Assembly: GCF_023544665.1 (NCBI RefSeq)
Contig: NZ_JAMJFL010000034.1
Coordinates: forward strand, 1-64,000
Direction of reading: 5' to 3'
DNA: 64,000 nucleotides
DNA from: Streptomyces sp. YS415
GTDB taxonomy: Bacteria > Actinomycetota > Actinomycetes > Streptomycetales > Streptomycetaceae
Under the pieces are notes generated by a model. The model had not been told where the DNA came from, did no database searches, and saw only the letters and a program-made list of their open reading frames with translations. Position 1 is the stretch's first letter; every line of letters begins with the position of its first letter. The translations under genes were made by a program, and so were the position numbers. This document shows positions 18,548-27,595 of this stretch, in pieces.

Positions 18548-18586
18548 GGTTCCTTGTTCCCTTGGACCTTCTTTCACTGAGGAACC
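18548..18586 (+). promoter_or_regulatory. Possible Shine-Dalgarno-sequestering helix before cysteine dioxygenase
   Basis: GGTTCCTT (18548-18555) can pair over 8 bp (seven Watson-Crick, one G-U) with GAGGAACC (18579-18586). The second arm contains the only purine-rich ribosome-binding site of the cysteine dioxygenase gene (ATG at 18596). The loop is 23 nt. The helix starts 46 nt after the leader ORF stop, close enough to be influenced by ribosomes there. Confidence 0.5.
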
Positions 18587-18595
18587 ACCCCACCG

Positions 18596-19087
18596 ATGAA
18601 CAGCGACAGCGACCTCCAGATCGCCGGCGACATCCTCGAAGTCCCGCACCTCCTCCAGGCTCCGCGCGAGCACCCGGCCACCGTCGCCGAGTTCGCCGGC
18701 CTGGCCCGGTCCATCGCCGCGGACCGCTCCCAGTGGGAGCACCTCGTCCGCTACGACGCCACCTCCCGCTGGTACCACCGGCTGCGCACCGGCCCCGGCT
18801 ACGAGGTCTGGCTGCTGTCCTGGGTGCCCGGGCAGGGCAGCGGGCTGCACGACCACGGCCCCTCCTCCGGCGTCCTGACCGTCCTCGACGGCACGCTGAC
18901 CGAGCGCACGGAGCGCGGCACGCGCGCGCTGGCGGCCGGGGTGCAGCGGGTGTTCGCGCCGGGGTACGTGCACGAGGTGATCAACGACGCGCTGGAGCCG
19001 GCGGTGAGCCTGCACGTCTACTACCCGGGCCTGACCGAGATGCCGATGCACACCCGGTGCGCGGCGGAGGCCGCCCGGGTCTCGTGA
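18596..19087 (+). CDS. Cysteine dioxygenase family protein
   Basis: A 163-residue cupin that would oxidise cysteine to cysteine sulfinate with a mononuclear iron. Iron ligands are visible as the HxH of GLHDHGPSSG in the first cupin motif and the later histidine in AVSLHVYYPG; APGYVHEV is between them. The start at 18596 is fixed by GAGGAA upstream. The polycysteine leader ORF and possible RBS-hiding helix directly upstream support a cysteine-related substrate. The gene is divergent from whiB and is followed after 42 bp by fbiA on the same strand. Related thiol dioxygenases acting on mercaptopropionate are an alternative. Confidence 0.9.
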   Translation: MNSDSDLQIAGDILEVPHLLQAPREHPATVAEFAGLARSIAADRSQWEHLVRYDATSRWYHRLRTGPGYEVWLLSWVPGQGSGLHDHGPSSGVLTVLDGTLTERTERGTRALAAGVQRVFAPGYVHEVINDALEPAVSLHVYYPGLTEMPMHTRCAAEAARVS

Positions 19088-19129
19088 CCGCCTGACGCGT
19101 TGTCGGACCCGCCTGCCATGCTTGCTCCC

Positions 19130-20089
19130 ATGCGCATTGTGGTTCTGGCAGGCGGCATCGGCGGTGCCCGGTTCCTGCGCGGTCTGAAGCAGGCCGCGCA
19201 GGACGCGGACATCACCGTGATCGGCAACACCGGCGACGACATCCACCTCTTCGGGCTGAAGGTCTGCCCGGACCTCGACACGGTGATGTACACCCTCGGC
19301 GGCGGCATCAACGAGGAGCAGGGCTGGGGGCGGGCCGACGAGACCTTCCACCTCAAGGAGGAGCTCGCGGCGTACGGCGTGGGGCCGGAGTGGTTCGGCC
19401 TCGGCGACCGGGACTTCGCCACGCACATCGTGCGGACCCAGATGATCGGCGCCGGATATCCGCTGAGCGCGGTCACCGAGGCGCTGTGCGACCGGTGGCA
19501 GCCCGGGGTCCGGCTCATCCCGATGAGCGACGACCGCGTGGAGACCCACGTCGCCGTCGAGCTGGACGGCGAGCGCAAGGTGGTCCACTTCCAGGAGTAC
19601 TGGGTACGGCTGCGGGCCTCCGTCCCCGCCCAGGCCGTCGTGCCGGTCGGCGCCGAGCAGGCGAAGCCCGCCCCGGGCGTCCTCGAGGCCGTCGCCGAGG
19701 CGGACGTGGTGCTGTTCCCGCCGTCGAACCCGGTCGTCTCGATCGGCACCATCCTCGCCGTGCCCGGCATCCGGGAGGCCATCGCCGACGCCGGGGTGCC
19801 GGTGGTGGGCCTGTCCCCCATCGTCGGGGACGCGCCCGTGCGCGGGATGGCCGACAAGGTCCTCGCGGCGGTCGGCGTGGAGTCGACGGCCGCCGCGGTC
19901 GCCGAGCACTACGGCTCGGGGCTGCTCGACGGCTGGCTCGTCGACACCGTGGACGCCGCTTCCGTGGAGCGGATCGAGTCGGCCGGCATCCGCTGCCGGG
20001 CCGTACCGCTGATGATGACCGGCCTCGACGCGACCGAGCGGATGGCGCGGGAGGCGCTGGCGCTGGCCGAGGAGGTGCGGGGGGTGTGA
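19130..20089 (+). CDS. fbiA: 2-phospho-L-lactate (phosphoenolpyruvyl) transferase, coenzyme F420 biosynthesis
   Basis: A 319-residue CofD-family enzyme. It transfers the phospholactate or phosphoenolpyruvate moiety from its guanylyl-activated donor to the deazaflavin FO, giving F420-0 or dehydro-F420-0. Conserved parts are LAGGIGGARFLRGLKQ at the start, NTGDDIHLFGLKVCPDLDTVMYTL, and FPPSNPVVSIGTIL later. An upstream in-frame ATG at 19118 is possible. No strong ribosome-binding site is seen for either, so translation may be leaderless or coupled. It overlaps fbiB by 4 bp. F420 supports redox enzymes in streptomycetes. Confidence 0.93.
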   Translation: MRIVVLAGGIGGARFLRGLKQAAQDADITVIGNTGDDIHLFGLKVCPDLDTVMYTLGGGINEEQGWGRADETFHLKEELAAYGVGPEWFGLGDRDFATHIVRTQMIGAGYPLSAVTEALCDRWQPGVRLIPMSDDRVETHVAVELDGERKVVHFQEYWVRLRASVPAQAVVPVGAEQAKPAPGVLEAVAEADVVLFPPSNPVVSIGTILAVPGIREAIADAGVPVVGLSPIVGDAPVRGMADKVLAAVGVESTAAAVAEHYGSGLLDGWLVDTVDAASVERIESAGIRCRAVPLMMTGLDATERMAREALALAEEVRGV

Positions 20090-21387
20090 GCGAGGTCTCC
20101 TACCGGGTCTGGGCCGTGCCCGGACTCCCCGAGATCGCGGCGGGCGACGACCTCGCCAAGCTGATCGCGGCCGCGGAGCCCGCGCTGGCCGACGGTGACG
20201 TGCTGCTCGTCACCTCCAAGATCGTGTCCAAGGCGGAGGGCCGGGTCGTGCGCGCGGCCGACCGGGAGGCCGCGATCGACGCCGAGACCGTACGGGTCGT
20301 GGCGCGCCGCGGCCCGCTGCGGATCGTGGAGAACCGGCAGGGCCTGGTCATGGCCGCGGCCGGGGTCGACGCCTCCAACACCCCGGCCGGGACGGTGCTG
20401 TTGCTGCCGGAGGACCCGGACGCGTCCGCGCGGGCGATCCGGGACGGGCTGCGGGACGCCCTCGGCGTCGAGGTCGGGGTGGTCGTCACCGACACCTTCG
20501 GACGCCCCTGGCGCTCGGGCCTCACGGACGTGGCGATCGGCGCCGCCGGGGTGCGGGTCCTCGACGACCTGCGCGGGGGCACGGACGCGCACGGCAATCC
20601 GCTCGCCGCGACCGTCGTGGCGACCGCGGACGAGCTGGCGGCCGCCGGTGACCTGGTGAAGGGCAAGGCCGCCGGGCTGCCCGTCGCCGTGGTGCGCGGG
20701 CTGCCGCACGTGCTGACGGGGGACGACGGCGAGGGCGCGCGGGCCATGGTGCGCGGCGGGCGCGACGACATGTTCCGGCTGGGGACCTCCGAGGCGGTAC
20801 GGCTCGCGGTCACCCAGCGCCGTACGGTGCGGGCCTTCACCGACGAACCCGTCGACCCCGGGGCGGTACGGCGGGCGGTCGCCGCGGCCGTGACGGCCCC
20901 GGCGCCGCATCACACCACGCCGTGGCGGTTCGTGCTGCTGGAGTCGGCGGAGTCGAGGGTGCGGCTGCTCGACGCGATGCGGGAGGCCTGGATCGCGGAC
21001 CTGCGGCGGGACGGCAAGAGCGAGGAGTCCATCGCCAAGCGGGTGCGGCGGGGGGACGTCCTGCGCAACGCCCCCTATCTGGTGGTGCCGTGCCTGGTCA
21101 TGGACGGATCGCACACCTACGGCGATCCCCGGCGGGACGCCGCCGAGCGGGAGATGTTCGTGGTGGCCGCCGGGGCCGGGGTGCAGAACTTCCTCGTGGC
21201 GCTGGCCGGGGAGCGGCTGGGGTCGGCGTGGGTCTCCTCGACGATGTTCTGCCGCGAGGTCGTACGGGACGTGCTGGGGCTGCCGCCGGAGTGGGATCCC
21301 ATGGGGGCCGTCGCCGTGGGGCATCCCGCGGAGGATCCCCGGCCGCGGGCCGGGCGGGACGCGGGGACTTTCATCGAGGTGCGCTGA
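20086..21387 (+). CDS. fbiB: Coenzyme F420:L-glutamate ligase, bifunctional FbiB
   Basis: A 433-residue two-domain protein. The N-terminal CofE domain (1-240; DGDVLLVTSKIVSKAEGR, VVVTDTFGRPWR) adds glutamates to F420-0 with GTP. The C-terminal nitroreductase-like FMN domain (about 250-433; QRRTVRAFTDEPVDPGAVRR, HHTTPWRFVLLE) reduces dehydro-F420-0. The GTG start at 20086 overlaps the fbiA stop (GTGA) and follows GGAGGTGCGGGG, so translation is coupled. The fusion is the actinobacterial form. Confidence 0.94.
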   Translation: MSEVSYRVWAVPGLPEIAAGDDLAKLIAAAEPALADGDVLLVTSKIVSKAEGRVVRAADREAAIDAETVRVVARRGPLRIVENRQGLVMAAAGVDASNTPAGTVLLLPEDPDASARAIRDGLRDALGVEVGVVVTDTFGRPWRSGLTDVAIGAAGVRVLDDLRGGTDAHGNPLAATVVATADELAAAGDLVKGKAAGLPVAVVRGLPHVLTGDDGEGARAMVRGGRDDMFRLGTSEAVRLAVTQRRTVRAFTDEPVDPGAVRRAVAAAVTAPAPHHTTPWRFVLLESAESRVRLLDAMREAWIADLRRDGKSEESIAKRVRRGDVLRNAPYLVVPCLVMDGSHTYGDPRRDAAEREMFVVAAGAGVQNFLVALAGERLGSAWVSSTMFCREVVRDVLGLPPEWDPMGAVAVGHPAEDPRPRAGRDAGTFIEVR

Positions 21388-21446
21388 CGTACGGCGGCTC
21401 GGGCCTACTCTCGTAGGACTTTCTCCTCTTCCCTAGGACCTCATTC

Positions 21447-22448
21447 GTGGCTGGACGATTCGCTCCTCGGCCCCCGCGCACGACCGTGCCCGGGGGGCCT
21501 GCCGGTGTGCCCGCGAGGCTGCCGCGGCAGGCCGCTGCGGCGGGGCGGGAGCGGACGTACGTGCCCCAGGGGCCGCTCGATCTCGGGCTGGTGCTCGGGC
21601 CGTTGCGGCGGGGGCCCGGGGATCCCACGTTCCGGGCGATGCCGGACGGGGCCGTGTGGCGGGTCAGCCGTACGCCCCTGGGGCCCGGGAGCCTGCGGGT
21701 CACCGCGCGGGGTGCGGCCGTCCGGGCGGAGGCGTGGGGGCCAGGGGCCGAGTGGCTGCTGGAGCGGGTGCCGGAACTGCTGGGTGCCGCGGACGATCCC
21801 GAGGCGTTCGTGCCCCGGCACCGGGTGGTGGCGACGGCCCGGCACCGGCGGCCGGGGCTGCGGCTGACGCGGACCGGGCTGGTGCTGGAGTCGTTGATTC
21901 CGTCGATTCTCGAGCAGAAGGTCACGACCGACGAGGCGTACCGGGCGTGGCGGTTGCTGGTGCGGAAGTTCGGGGAGCCGGCGCCGGGGCCCGTGCCGGG
22001 GCAGATGTGTGTGATGCCGGACGCGCGGACGTGGGCGCTGATTCCGTCCTGGGAGTGGCACCGGGCGGGGGTCGACGACAAGCGGGCGTCGACGATTCTG
22101 CGGTCGGTCCGGGTCGCCGCGCGGCTGGAGCAGACGGTGGGGATGGCGCCGGAGGAGGCGCGGGCGCGGCTCGAAGTGGTGCCGGGGGTGGGTCCCTGGA
22201 CCTCTGCGGAAGTGGTGCAGCGCAGCCATGGGGCGGCGGACGCGGTGACCGTGGGGGATCTGCATCTGCCGGGGATCGTGGGGTTCGCGCTCGCGGGGGA
22301 CCGGGATGCGGATGACGCGGTGATGCTGTCGCTGCTGGAGCCGTATGCGGGGCAGCGGCACCGGGCGGCGCGGCTGATCCTGCTCAGCGGGCGGGTGCCG
22401 GGGCGGCGGGCGCCGCGGATGCCCCGATGGGACGTCGGACGGCTGTGA
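21447..22448 (+). CDS. DNA-3-methyladenine glycosylase 2-like (HhH-GPD) protein
   Basis: A 333-residue protein of the AlkA-related HhH-GPD superfamily, which removes alkylated bases from DNA. The helix-hairpin-helix is EVVPGVGPWTSAEVV and the catalytic aspartate is in VTVGDLHLPG, at the usual distance. SILEQKVTTDEAYRAWRLLV is the typical helix before it. The first 40 residues are basic and probably disordered. The start is a GTG at 21447. It follows fbiB by 59 bp on the same strand; a functional link to F420 is not obvious. Confidence 0.88.
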   Translation: MAGRFAPRPPRTTVPGGPAGVPARLPRQAAAAGRERTYVPQGPLDLGLVLGPLRRGPGDPTFRAMPDGAVWRVSRTPLGPGSLRVTARGAAVRAEAWGPGAEWLLERVPELLGAADDPEAFVPRHRVVATARHRRPGLRLTRTGLVLESLIPSILEQKVTTDEAYRAWRLLVRKFGEPAPGPVPGQMCVMPDARTWALIPSWEWHRAGVDDKRASTILRSVRVAARLEQTVGMAPEEARARLEVVPGVGPWTSAEVVQRSHGAADAVTVGDLHLPGIVGFALAGDRDADDAVMLSLLEPYAGQRHRAARLILLSGRVPGRRAPRMPRWDVGRL

Positions 22449-22505
22449 CGGGGTGCGGGGCGGGGAGTTCCGGCCCCCGCCGCCCCTGCCCGTCGGTCCC
22501 GGCGG

Positions 22506-23588
22506 TTACTGGTCCGGGGAGAAGCGGAGGGATCTCGGGGGGATCTGGGCGTCGCACCAGACCCGGGCGCCGTCGGTGAGTTCGTTGTCGGGGCCGATGA
22601 CGGCACCGTCGCCGATGACCGTGCCGGTGAGGATGGAGCGTTCGCCCACCCGGGCCCGGGTGCCGATCAGGGAGTCCGTGATGACGGCGCCGGGTTCGAT
22701 GACCGCGCCGGGCAGGATCGTGCTGCCGAAGACCCGGGCGCCCTCCGCCACGAACGCCCCCTCGCCCACCACCGTGCCGCCCGCCAGTTTGGCGTCCGGG
22801 GCGACCCGGGCCGTGGGCAGGACGAGCCGGTCGCCGCAGCGGCCGGGGACCGCGGGCGACGGGGCCCGGCCCAGCACCAGGTCCGCGGAGCCCCGTACGA
22901 AGGCCGCCGGCGTGCCCAGGTCCAGCCAGTACGTCGAGTCGACCATGCCCTGCAGGTGCGCTCCCGCCGACAGGAGGTCGGGGAAGGTCTCGCGTTCCAC
23001 GGAGACCGGGCGGCCCGTGGGGATCGTGTCGATGACCGAGCGGCGGAAGACGTAGGCGCCCGCGTTGATCTGGTCGGTGACGATCTCCTCCGGGGTCTGC
23101 GGCTTCTCCAGGAACGCCGTCACCCGGCCCGTCTCGTCCGTGGGCACCAGGCCGTACGCCCGCGGGTCCGTCACCTGCGTCAGGTGGAGGGAGACGTCCG
23201 CCTCCGTGCGCCGGTGGGTGTTGACCAGAGCCCGGATGTCCAGGCCCGTCAGGATGTCGCCGTTGAAGACCAGGACCGGGTCGTCGGGGGCGGAGTGCAG
23301 ACGGGAGGCGACGTTGCGGATGGCGCCGCCCGTGCCGAGCGGCTCCTCCTCGGTGACGTACTCGATGTGCAGGCCCAGCGAGGCGCCGTCACCGAAGTAC
23401 GGCTCGAAGACCTCGGCCAGGTAGGACGTGGCCAGGACGATGTGGTCGACGCCCGCCGCTCTCGCTCTCGCGAGCTGGTGGGTGAGGAAGGGGACCCCGG
23501 CCGCCCGGACCATGGGCTTGGGCGTGTGCACGGTGAGCGGACGCAGCCGTGTGCCCTTGCCGCCGACCAGGAGGATCGCTTCTGTCAC
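22506..23588 (-). CDS. manC: Mannose-1-phosphate guanylyltransferase / NDP-sugar pyrophosphorylase
   Basis: A 360-residue cytosolic enzyme. The nucleotidyltransferase domain (1-235) starts TEAILLVGGKGTRLRPLT, with KPMV, FNGDIL and FLEKPQ motifs. A left-handed beta-helix of hexapeptide repeats (about 265-345) follows. In mycobacteria the orthologue in this position is annotated as GDP-mannose pyrophosphorylase, and manA and manB nearby support GDP-mannose; a glucose-1-phosphate thymidylyltransferase cannot be excluded. The start is a GTG at 23588 with GGAGA upstream; the frame is open to 23852 but the extra part does not fit the family. Confidence 0.85.
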   Translation of the reverse strand: MTEAILLVGGKGTRLRPLTVHTPKPMVRAAGVPFLTHQLARARAAGVDHIVLATSYLAEVFEPYFGDGASLGLHIEYVTEEEPLGTGGAIRNVASRLHSAPDDPVLVFNGDILTGLDIRALVNTHRRTEADVSLHLTQVTDPRAYGLVPTDETGRVTAFLEKPQTPEEIVTDQINAGAYVFRRSVIDTIPTGRPVSVERETFPDLLSAGAHLQGMVDSTYWLDLGTPAAFVRGSADLVLGRAPSPAVPGRCGDRLVLPTARVAPDAKLAGGTVVGEGAFVAEGARVFGSTILPGAVIEPGAVITDSLIGTRARVGERSILTGTVIGDGAVIGPDNELTDGARVWCDAQIPPRSLRFSPDQ

Positions 23589-23760
23589 CTGTTGTCTCCG
23601 CTTCCTGCCGGGACCGGCCGAACTGTCTTTCGGCCGGTCAGTGTATGCAGCCCGTGGTGTGCGGACTGTGTGCGGTGCCCTCGACGGCAGTGCGGCGTTG
23701 GTCATGGATCCGCCTTCCCCCCGATGGCGGTGCATGTGGTCGTCCGGCGGCGGCGCCCGG

Positions 23761-25161
23761 TCAGCGGCCCTGGAGTTCGGCCGCCGTCGCGCGGGCCGTG
23801 CCGAGCTTGCGGTACATCTGCCAGCCCGGGCACTCCGTGGCGAAGCCGTCACGGTGGCCGGAGATCACATTCAGTCGTACGTTCCTACCTTTTGCGTAGA
23901 GATTGCCACCTCCGGACTTCAGGTATGTCTTTCCGCGCGGATTGGCGCCGTAGAGCCCGAGTTTCCAGGCGGTGAGCCGGGCCACGGCCTTCACGGCGGC
24001 GCCGGAGGGCTTGCTGCTGGCGTGGCTGCCGAGGAGGGCGATCCCCATGCTGTGCGTGTTGAAACCGAGGGTGTGGGCGCCGAGGACCGGCTTGGCCACG
24101 CCACCGGCCCGGCCCTCGTAGAGGTTTCCGCACTTGTCGACGACGAAGTTGTAGCCGATGTCCCGCCAGCCCATGCTCTTCACGTGGTAGCGGTAGATAC
24201 CGCGGATGACGGAGGGCGCCTGCGAGCACTTGTACCCGTTGCCGGACGCCGTGTGGTGCACGAAGGCCGCCTTCACCTTCTTCGTGTAGACGAACTTCTT
24301 CTCCCGCCAGCTCTCGTTCGCGCCCCAGCCGCGGCGGGTGACGATGCGGGGGCGGGGGCCGATGTACGGCCTCGCCCTCTGTTCCTCCGTCAGTTCGGCG
24401 CCGCGCAGGGCGAACAGTTCCTCGCGCGTCCGGTCCGGGGTGAGCTCGGGGATCTCCAGGGCGCCCAGCGGGGCCAGTTCGGCGTTGGCGGCGGAGGCCG
24501 CCGCCGTCTCCGCGGTCATGGTGGTGGCGGGGGTGTCCTGGGGGGCGGCGGCCCGGCCGGCCGGGCGGGAGGGCTCCTCCTGGCCGGGGTTGACCAGTTC
24601 CAGGCGCAGTCCTGACGGCAACGGGTTCGCGAACGGGTCCTGGGCCTGGTCCGCCCGGACGCGTACCTCCACGCCGTCCGAGTCGCCGACCCACAGGGGG
24701 GCCGTGGAGCCGCGTACCCGGCCCGAGGTGCGTTCGGCGGTGCCCGGGTCGGCGGCGTGCTCGGCGTTGTGGGTCTCCAGGTCCTGCCAGCCGGACCAGG
24801 TGCCGGTGGCCGTGGCCCGGGTGCGGACCTCGACGCGGCCGTGCAGTTCGGCGTCGGGGTCGTCCCAGACGACGCCGACGAGGGAGAAGCGGCGCACGTC
24901 CCTGGGGGGCAGGCCCTGTTCCCGGGCGGCGGGTGAGGTGGGGGTCGCTCTGGTGGCGGGGAGCGCTGTCAGGGGGAGGGAGTCGGTGTGGCCGGGGGCC
25001 GGTCTCTCGCCGGGTGCGGTGGCCGCTTCCGCCGTCGGCGCGGGTCTCATGGGCGCCGCGGCGACGGATGGGGCCAGCGGAAGAACGAGAGCGGCCGCAC
25101 AAGTGACACCGATTGAGGAAGCAAGGAATCCACGCATGCCCCTGATGTTGGACATAGTCAT
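23761..25161 (-). CDS. Secreted N-acetylmuramoyl-L-alanine amidase, PGRP type
   Basis: A 466-residue exported peptidoglycan hydrolase. The signal peptide is residues 1-38 (GFLASSIGVTCAAALVLPLA, ending SVAAA). A proline-rich linker and a beta-rich domain follow (about 85-210). The catalytic PGRP/amidase-2 domain is about 285-440: RRGWGANESW, AFVHHTASGNGY, GYNFVVDKCGNLYEGR and NVISGHRDGFATECPG supply the zinc ligands (two His and Cys) and catalytic residues. The frame starts at ATG 25161; ATGs at 25155 and near 25138 are alternatives that leave the signal intact. It lies among envelope genes, divergent from the TIGR03089 gene. Confidence 0.92.
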   Translation of the reverse strand: MTMSNIRGMRGFLASSIGVTCAAALVLPLAPSVAAAPMRPAPTAEAATAPGERPAPGHTDSLPLTALPATRATPTSPAAREQGLPPRDVRRFSLVGVVWDDPDAELHGRVEVRTRATATGTWSGWQDLETHNAEHAADPGTAERTSGRVRGSTAPLWVGDSDGVEVRVRADQAQDPFANPLPSGLRLELVNPGQEEPSRPAGRAAAPQDTPATTMTAETAAASAANAELAPLGALEIPELTPDRTREELFALRGAELTEEQRARPYIGPRPRIVTRRGWGANESWREKKFVYTKKVKAAFVHHTASGNGYKCSQAPSVIRGIYRYHVKSMGWRDIGYNFVVDKCGNLYEGRAGGVAKPVLGAHTLGFNTHSMGIALLGSHASSKPSGAAVKAVARLTAWKLGLYGANPRGKTYLKSGGGNLYAKGRNVRLNVISGHRDGFATECPGWQMYRKLGTARATAAELQGR

Positions 25162-25266
25162 ACATATCTGTCCATTGGGGATTTGACGGGGTGTCGATCG
25201 GAGTTCGGCCGAATCGGTGGTGGGCGCGGGGGGTGCGGGGGGTGCCGCGCGCGTACGCTGACGCGG

Positions 25267-26025
25267 GTGAATGCCACTGATCGCACCCCTGCCGACCTGC
25301 TGCGTTCCGCGCTCGCCGCGGACCCCGCGCGTCCCCTGGTGACCTTCTACGACGATGCCACCGGGGAGCGCGTCGAATTGTCCGTGGCCACCTTCGCCAA
25401 TTGGGTGGCCAAGACCGCGAATCTCCTCCAGGGGGATCTGGGCGCCGGACCCGGTGACCGGGTGGCGCTGCTGCTGCCCGCGCACTGGCAGACGTCGGTG
25501 TGGCTGCTGGCCTGTTCGTCCGTCGGAACCGTCGCGGACATGGGCGGCGCGGACGTGGCCGCGGCCGAGGTCGTGGTGAGCGGTCCGGACACGCTGGACG
25601 CGGCGCGGAGCTGCGGCGGGGAGCGGGTCGCCCTGGCGCTGCGGCCGCTGGGCGGGCGTTTCCCGCAGGTGCCGCCCGGGTTCGCGGATTACGCGGTGGA
25701 GGTGCCGGGGCAGGGGGACCGGTTCGTGCCGTTCGCCGCGGTGGATCCCGACGAGCCGGCACTGATCGTCGCCGGGCGGGAGTTCAGCGGGGCGGAGGTC
25801 GTGGAGCGGGCGCGGGACGAGGCGACGGGGCTGGGGCTGACCGGGCCGGGGTCCCGGATCCTGTCGGGGCTGGGGTACGACTCGTGGGAGGGGCTGAACG
25901 CCGGGCTGTACGGCGCGCTGGCCACCGGCGGGTCGGTGGTGCTGTGCCGGAACCTGGCGGCGCTGGGCGAGGAGGCCCTGGCCCAGCGGATCGAGAGCGA
26001 ACGGGTCACTGCCGTGGCCCGGTGA
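25267..26025 (+). CDS. TIGR03089 family protein (truncated acyl-adenylate-forming homologue)
   Basis: A 252-residue protein resembling only the N-terminal half of AMP-binding (acyl-CoA synthetase-like) enzymes: LVTFYDDATGERVELSVATFANWVAKTANLL and GDRVALLLPAHWQTSVWLLA. The P-loop-like STG motif and the mobile C-terminal domain are missing, as in the whole TIGR03089 family, so ligase activity is unlikely. The start is a GTG at 25267; the frame is open to 25183. The neighbouring LCP gene is a common partner in actinobacteria. The function is unknown. Confidence 0.85.
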   Translation: MNATDRTPADLLRSALAADPARPLVTFYDDATGERVELSVATFANWVAKTANLLQGDLGAGPGDRVALLLPAHWQTSVWLLACSSVGTVADMGGADVAAAEVVVSGPDTLDAARSCGGERVALALRPLGGRFPQVPPGFADYAVEVPGQGDRFVPFAAVDPDEPALIVAGREFSGAEVVERARDEATGLGLTGPGSRILSGLGYDSWEGLNAGLYGALATGGSVVLCRNLAALGEEALAQRIESERVTAVAR

Positions 26026-26170
26026 TCTCCGCGCGGTGAGTCCTCCCGGGCTGGGGATCCCCTCCCCCGTTCGGCCCATCACCGCTCACCCCCCTCCCCC
26101 GGTTCCCGTCATGGTCGTAAGGGAGACCAAGGAGATTTCGGGCCGCACGCCATGAGGGGTGGACGTAGAC

Positions 26171-27352
26171 GTGACCGAAAGTGGAGGCGGGGCCTCGGGG
26201 TGGGGGGCCCGGGCCAGTGGGACGGGGCTCATACGCCGGCGCCGGCGTCGATGGGTCCGGCGGGCCTCGCTCGGGGTGGGTGTGGTGGCGCTGGCGGGCC
26301 TGGGAGCCGGATGGGCCGTCTACGCGAAGCTGGACGGGAACATCACCCCGGACGAGGCCGCCGCCGCCGAGCTCGCCCGGTACGAGAGCGAGCGGCCCAG
26401 TTCCCTCGTCAAGAACGCGCGGAACATCCTGGTGATCGGGTCCGACACCCGCTCCGGAGGCGAGAACCGTCGCTACGGGCGGGACTCGGGCACCGAGCGG
26501 TCCGACACCACCATCCTGCTGCACCTGTCCGCCGGCCGGCGCAGCGCCACCGCGGTGTCACTGCCCCGGGATCTCATGGTCGAGGTGCCGTCCTGTCTGC
26601 GGCCGGACGGCGAGCGCACCGAGCCCGTGTTCGCGATGTTCAACTACGCCTACGAGATGGGCGGCTCGGCGTGCAGCATCCGCACGGTCGAGAAGCTCAC
26701 CGGCGTGCGGATCGACCACCACATGGTCGTCGACTTCCGGGGGTTCAAGGACATGGTCGACGCGGTGGGCGGCGTCGAGGTCTGCCTGCGGGAGCCGATC
26801 AACGACAAGCCCGCCAAGCTGCGGCTTCCCGCCGGGCGGGTGGTGCTCGACGGGGAGCAGGCCCTCGGGTACGTACGGGCCCGCAAGTCCCTGGGCAACG
26901 GCAGCGACACCGACCGCATGGAACGTCAGCAACGCTTTCTCGGCGCCCTCGTCAACAAGGTGCAGAGCAATGACGTACTGCTGAATCCGGCGCGGCTGTA
27001 TCCCGTTCTGGATGCCGCCACGTCCTCGCTGACCACCGATCCCGCCCTGGCAAGCTTGCGGGGTTTGTACCAACTCGTCCGGGGTGCGCGCGACATCCCC
27101 ACCGAACGTGTGCAATTTCTGACCGTTCCCCGGGAGTCGTATGTCTACAACCCCAATCGCGACCAGCTCGTGGAACCCGAAGCGGAAAGGCTGTTCGAGC
27201 GCCTGCGGACCGACACGCCCGTCGAAGTAAGTCAAAAGGGTCGTCCCGGAGCGAGTGAAGCGAACGCCCGCGACCGGCACGCTCCCTCTCGCGCCTCCTC
27301 CCCCGCCCCCACGTTCCGGGGAAACACCGCCGCCCAGGACGGTTGCGGGTAA
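26171..27352 (+). CDS. LCP family (LytR-CpsA-Psr) protein 1
   Basis: A 393-residue membrane-anchored enzyme. A basic cytoplasmic tail RRRRRWVRR is followed by one membrane segment (about 39-58), and the extracytoplasmic LCP domain begins near 90 with NILVIGSDTRSGGENRRYG. Catalytic and polyprenyl-pyrophosphate-binding arginines and aspartates are in GSDTRSG, SDTTILLH and LPRDLMVEVPSC, and YVRARKSLGNGSDTDRMERQQ is typical. LCP proteins move glycopolymers from lipid carriers to peptidoglycan. It lacks the C-terminal LytR_C domain. GTG 26171 has GGGGTGGA at proper spacing; GTG 26159 is an alternative. It is the first of six LCP genes in 11 kb. Confidence 0.9.
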   Translation: MTESGGGASGWGARASGTGLIRRRRRRWVRRASLGVGVVALAGLGAGWAVYAKLDGNITPDEAAAAELARYESERPSSLVKNARNILVIGSDTRSGGENRRYGRDSGTERSDTTILLHLSAGRRSATAVSLPRDLMVEVPSCLRPDGERTEPVFAMFNYAYEMGGSACSIRTVEKLTGVRIDHHMVVDFRGFKDMVDAVGGVEVCLREPINDKPAKLRLPAGRVVLDGEQALGYVRARKSLGNGSDTDRMERQQRFLGALVNKVQSNDVLLNPARLYPVLDAATSSLTTDPALASLRGLYQLVRGARDIPTERVQFLTVPRESYVYNPNRDQLVEPEAERLFERLRTDTPVEVSQKGRPGASEANARDRHAPSRASSPAPTFRGNTAAQDGCG

Positions 27353-27397
27353 AAGGCGCGCCAAGGAGGCGAACACCGGTTCAGGGAAATGCTCCGT

Positions 27398-27480
27398 ATT
27401 GACCGGTTGTAGGGGCGTGGAATGCGTCACCGTCGTCGCTCCACGTCGAACCGGGCGGATAGTGTGAGCGATCCGGTGCA
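27398..27480 (+). promoter_or_regulatory. Upstream control region of LCP 2 (copy 1 of a duplicated promoter)
   Basis: This contains ATTGACCGGTTGTAGGG (27398-27414) and a 26-bp block (27455-27480) identical to a block before LCP 3. A possible core, GTCGCT-19 bp-TAGTGT, has the same spacing in both copies. The sequence between blocks differs, so the preserved parts are probably functional. Confidence 0.5.
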
Positions 27481-27595
27481 CCCGGCCACGCCGTTCCACC
27501 CTGGTACGTCATGGGGTCGCGCACTGTTTGACCGTGACCCGAGCGCCTTGGAGGGGGAAGGCGCCGCGTGGCCCCGACGGAGGATTCGGACAACC

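Noticed and set aside
20676..20760. Separate genes for the two domains of FbiB
   Set aside because: The frame continues without break across the CofE and nitroreductase-like domains, and this fusion is the usual actinobacterial form.
27422..27595. Longer N-terminus for LCP 2 starting at the ATG at 27422
   Set aside because: This region holds the duplicated promoter block, and similarity to LCP 3 as protein begins only at the GTG at 27596.
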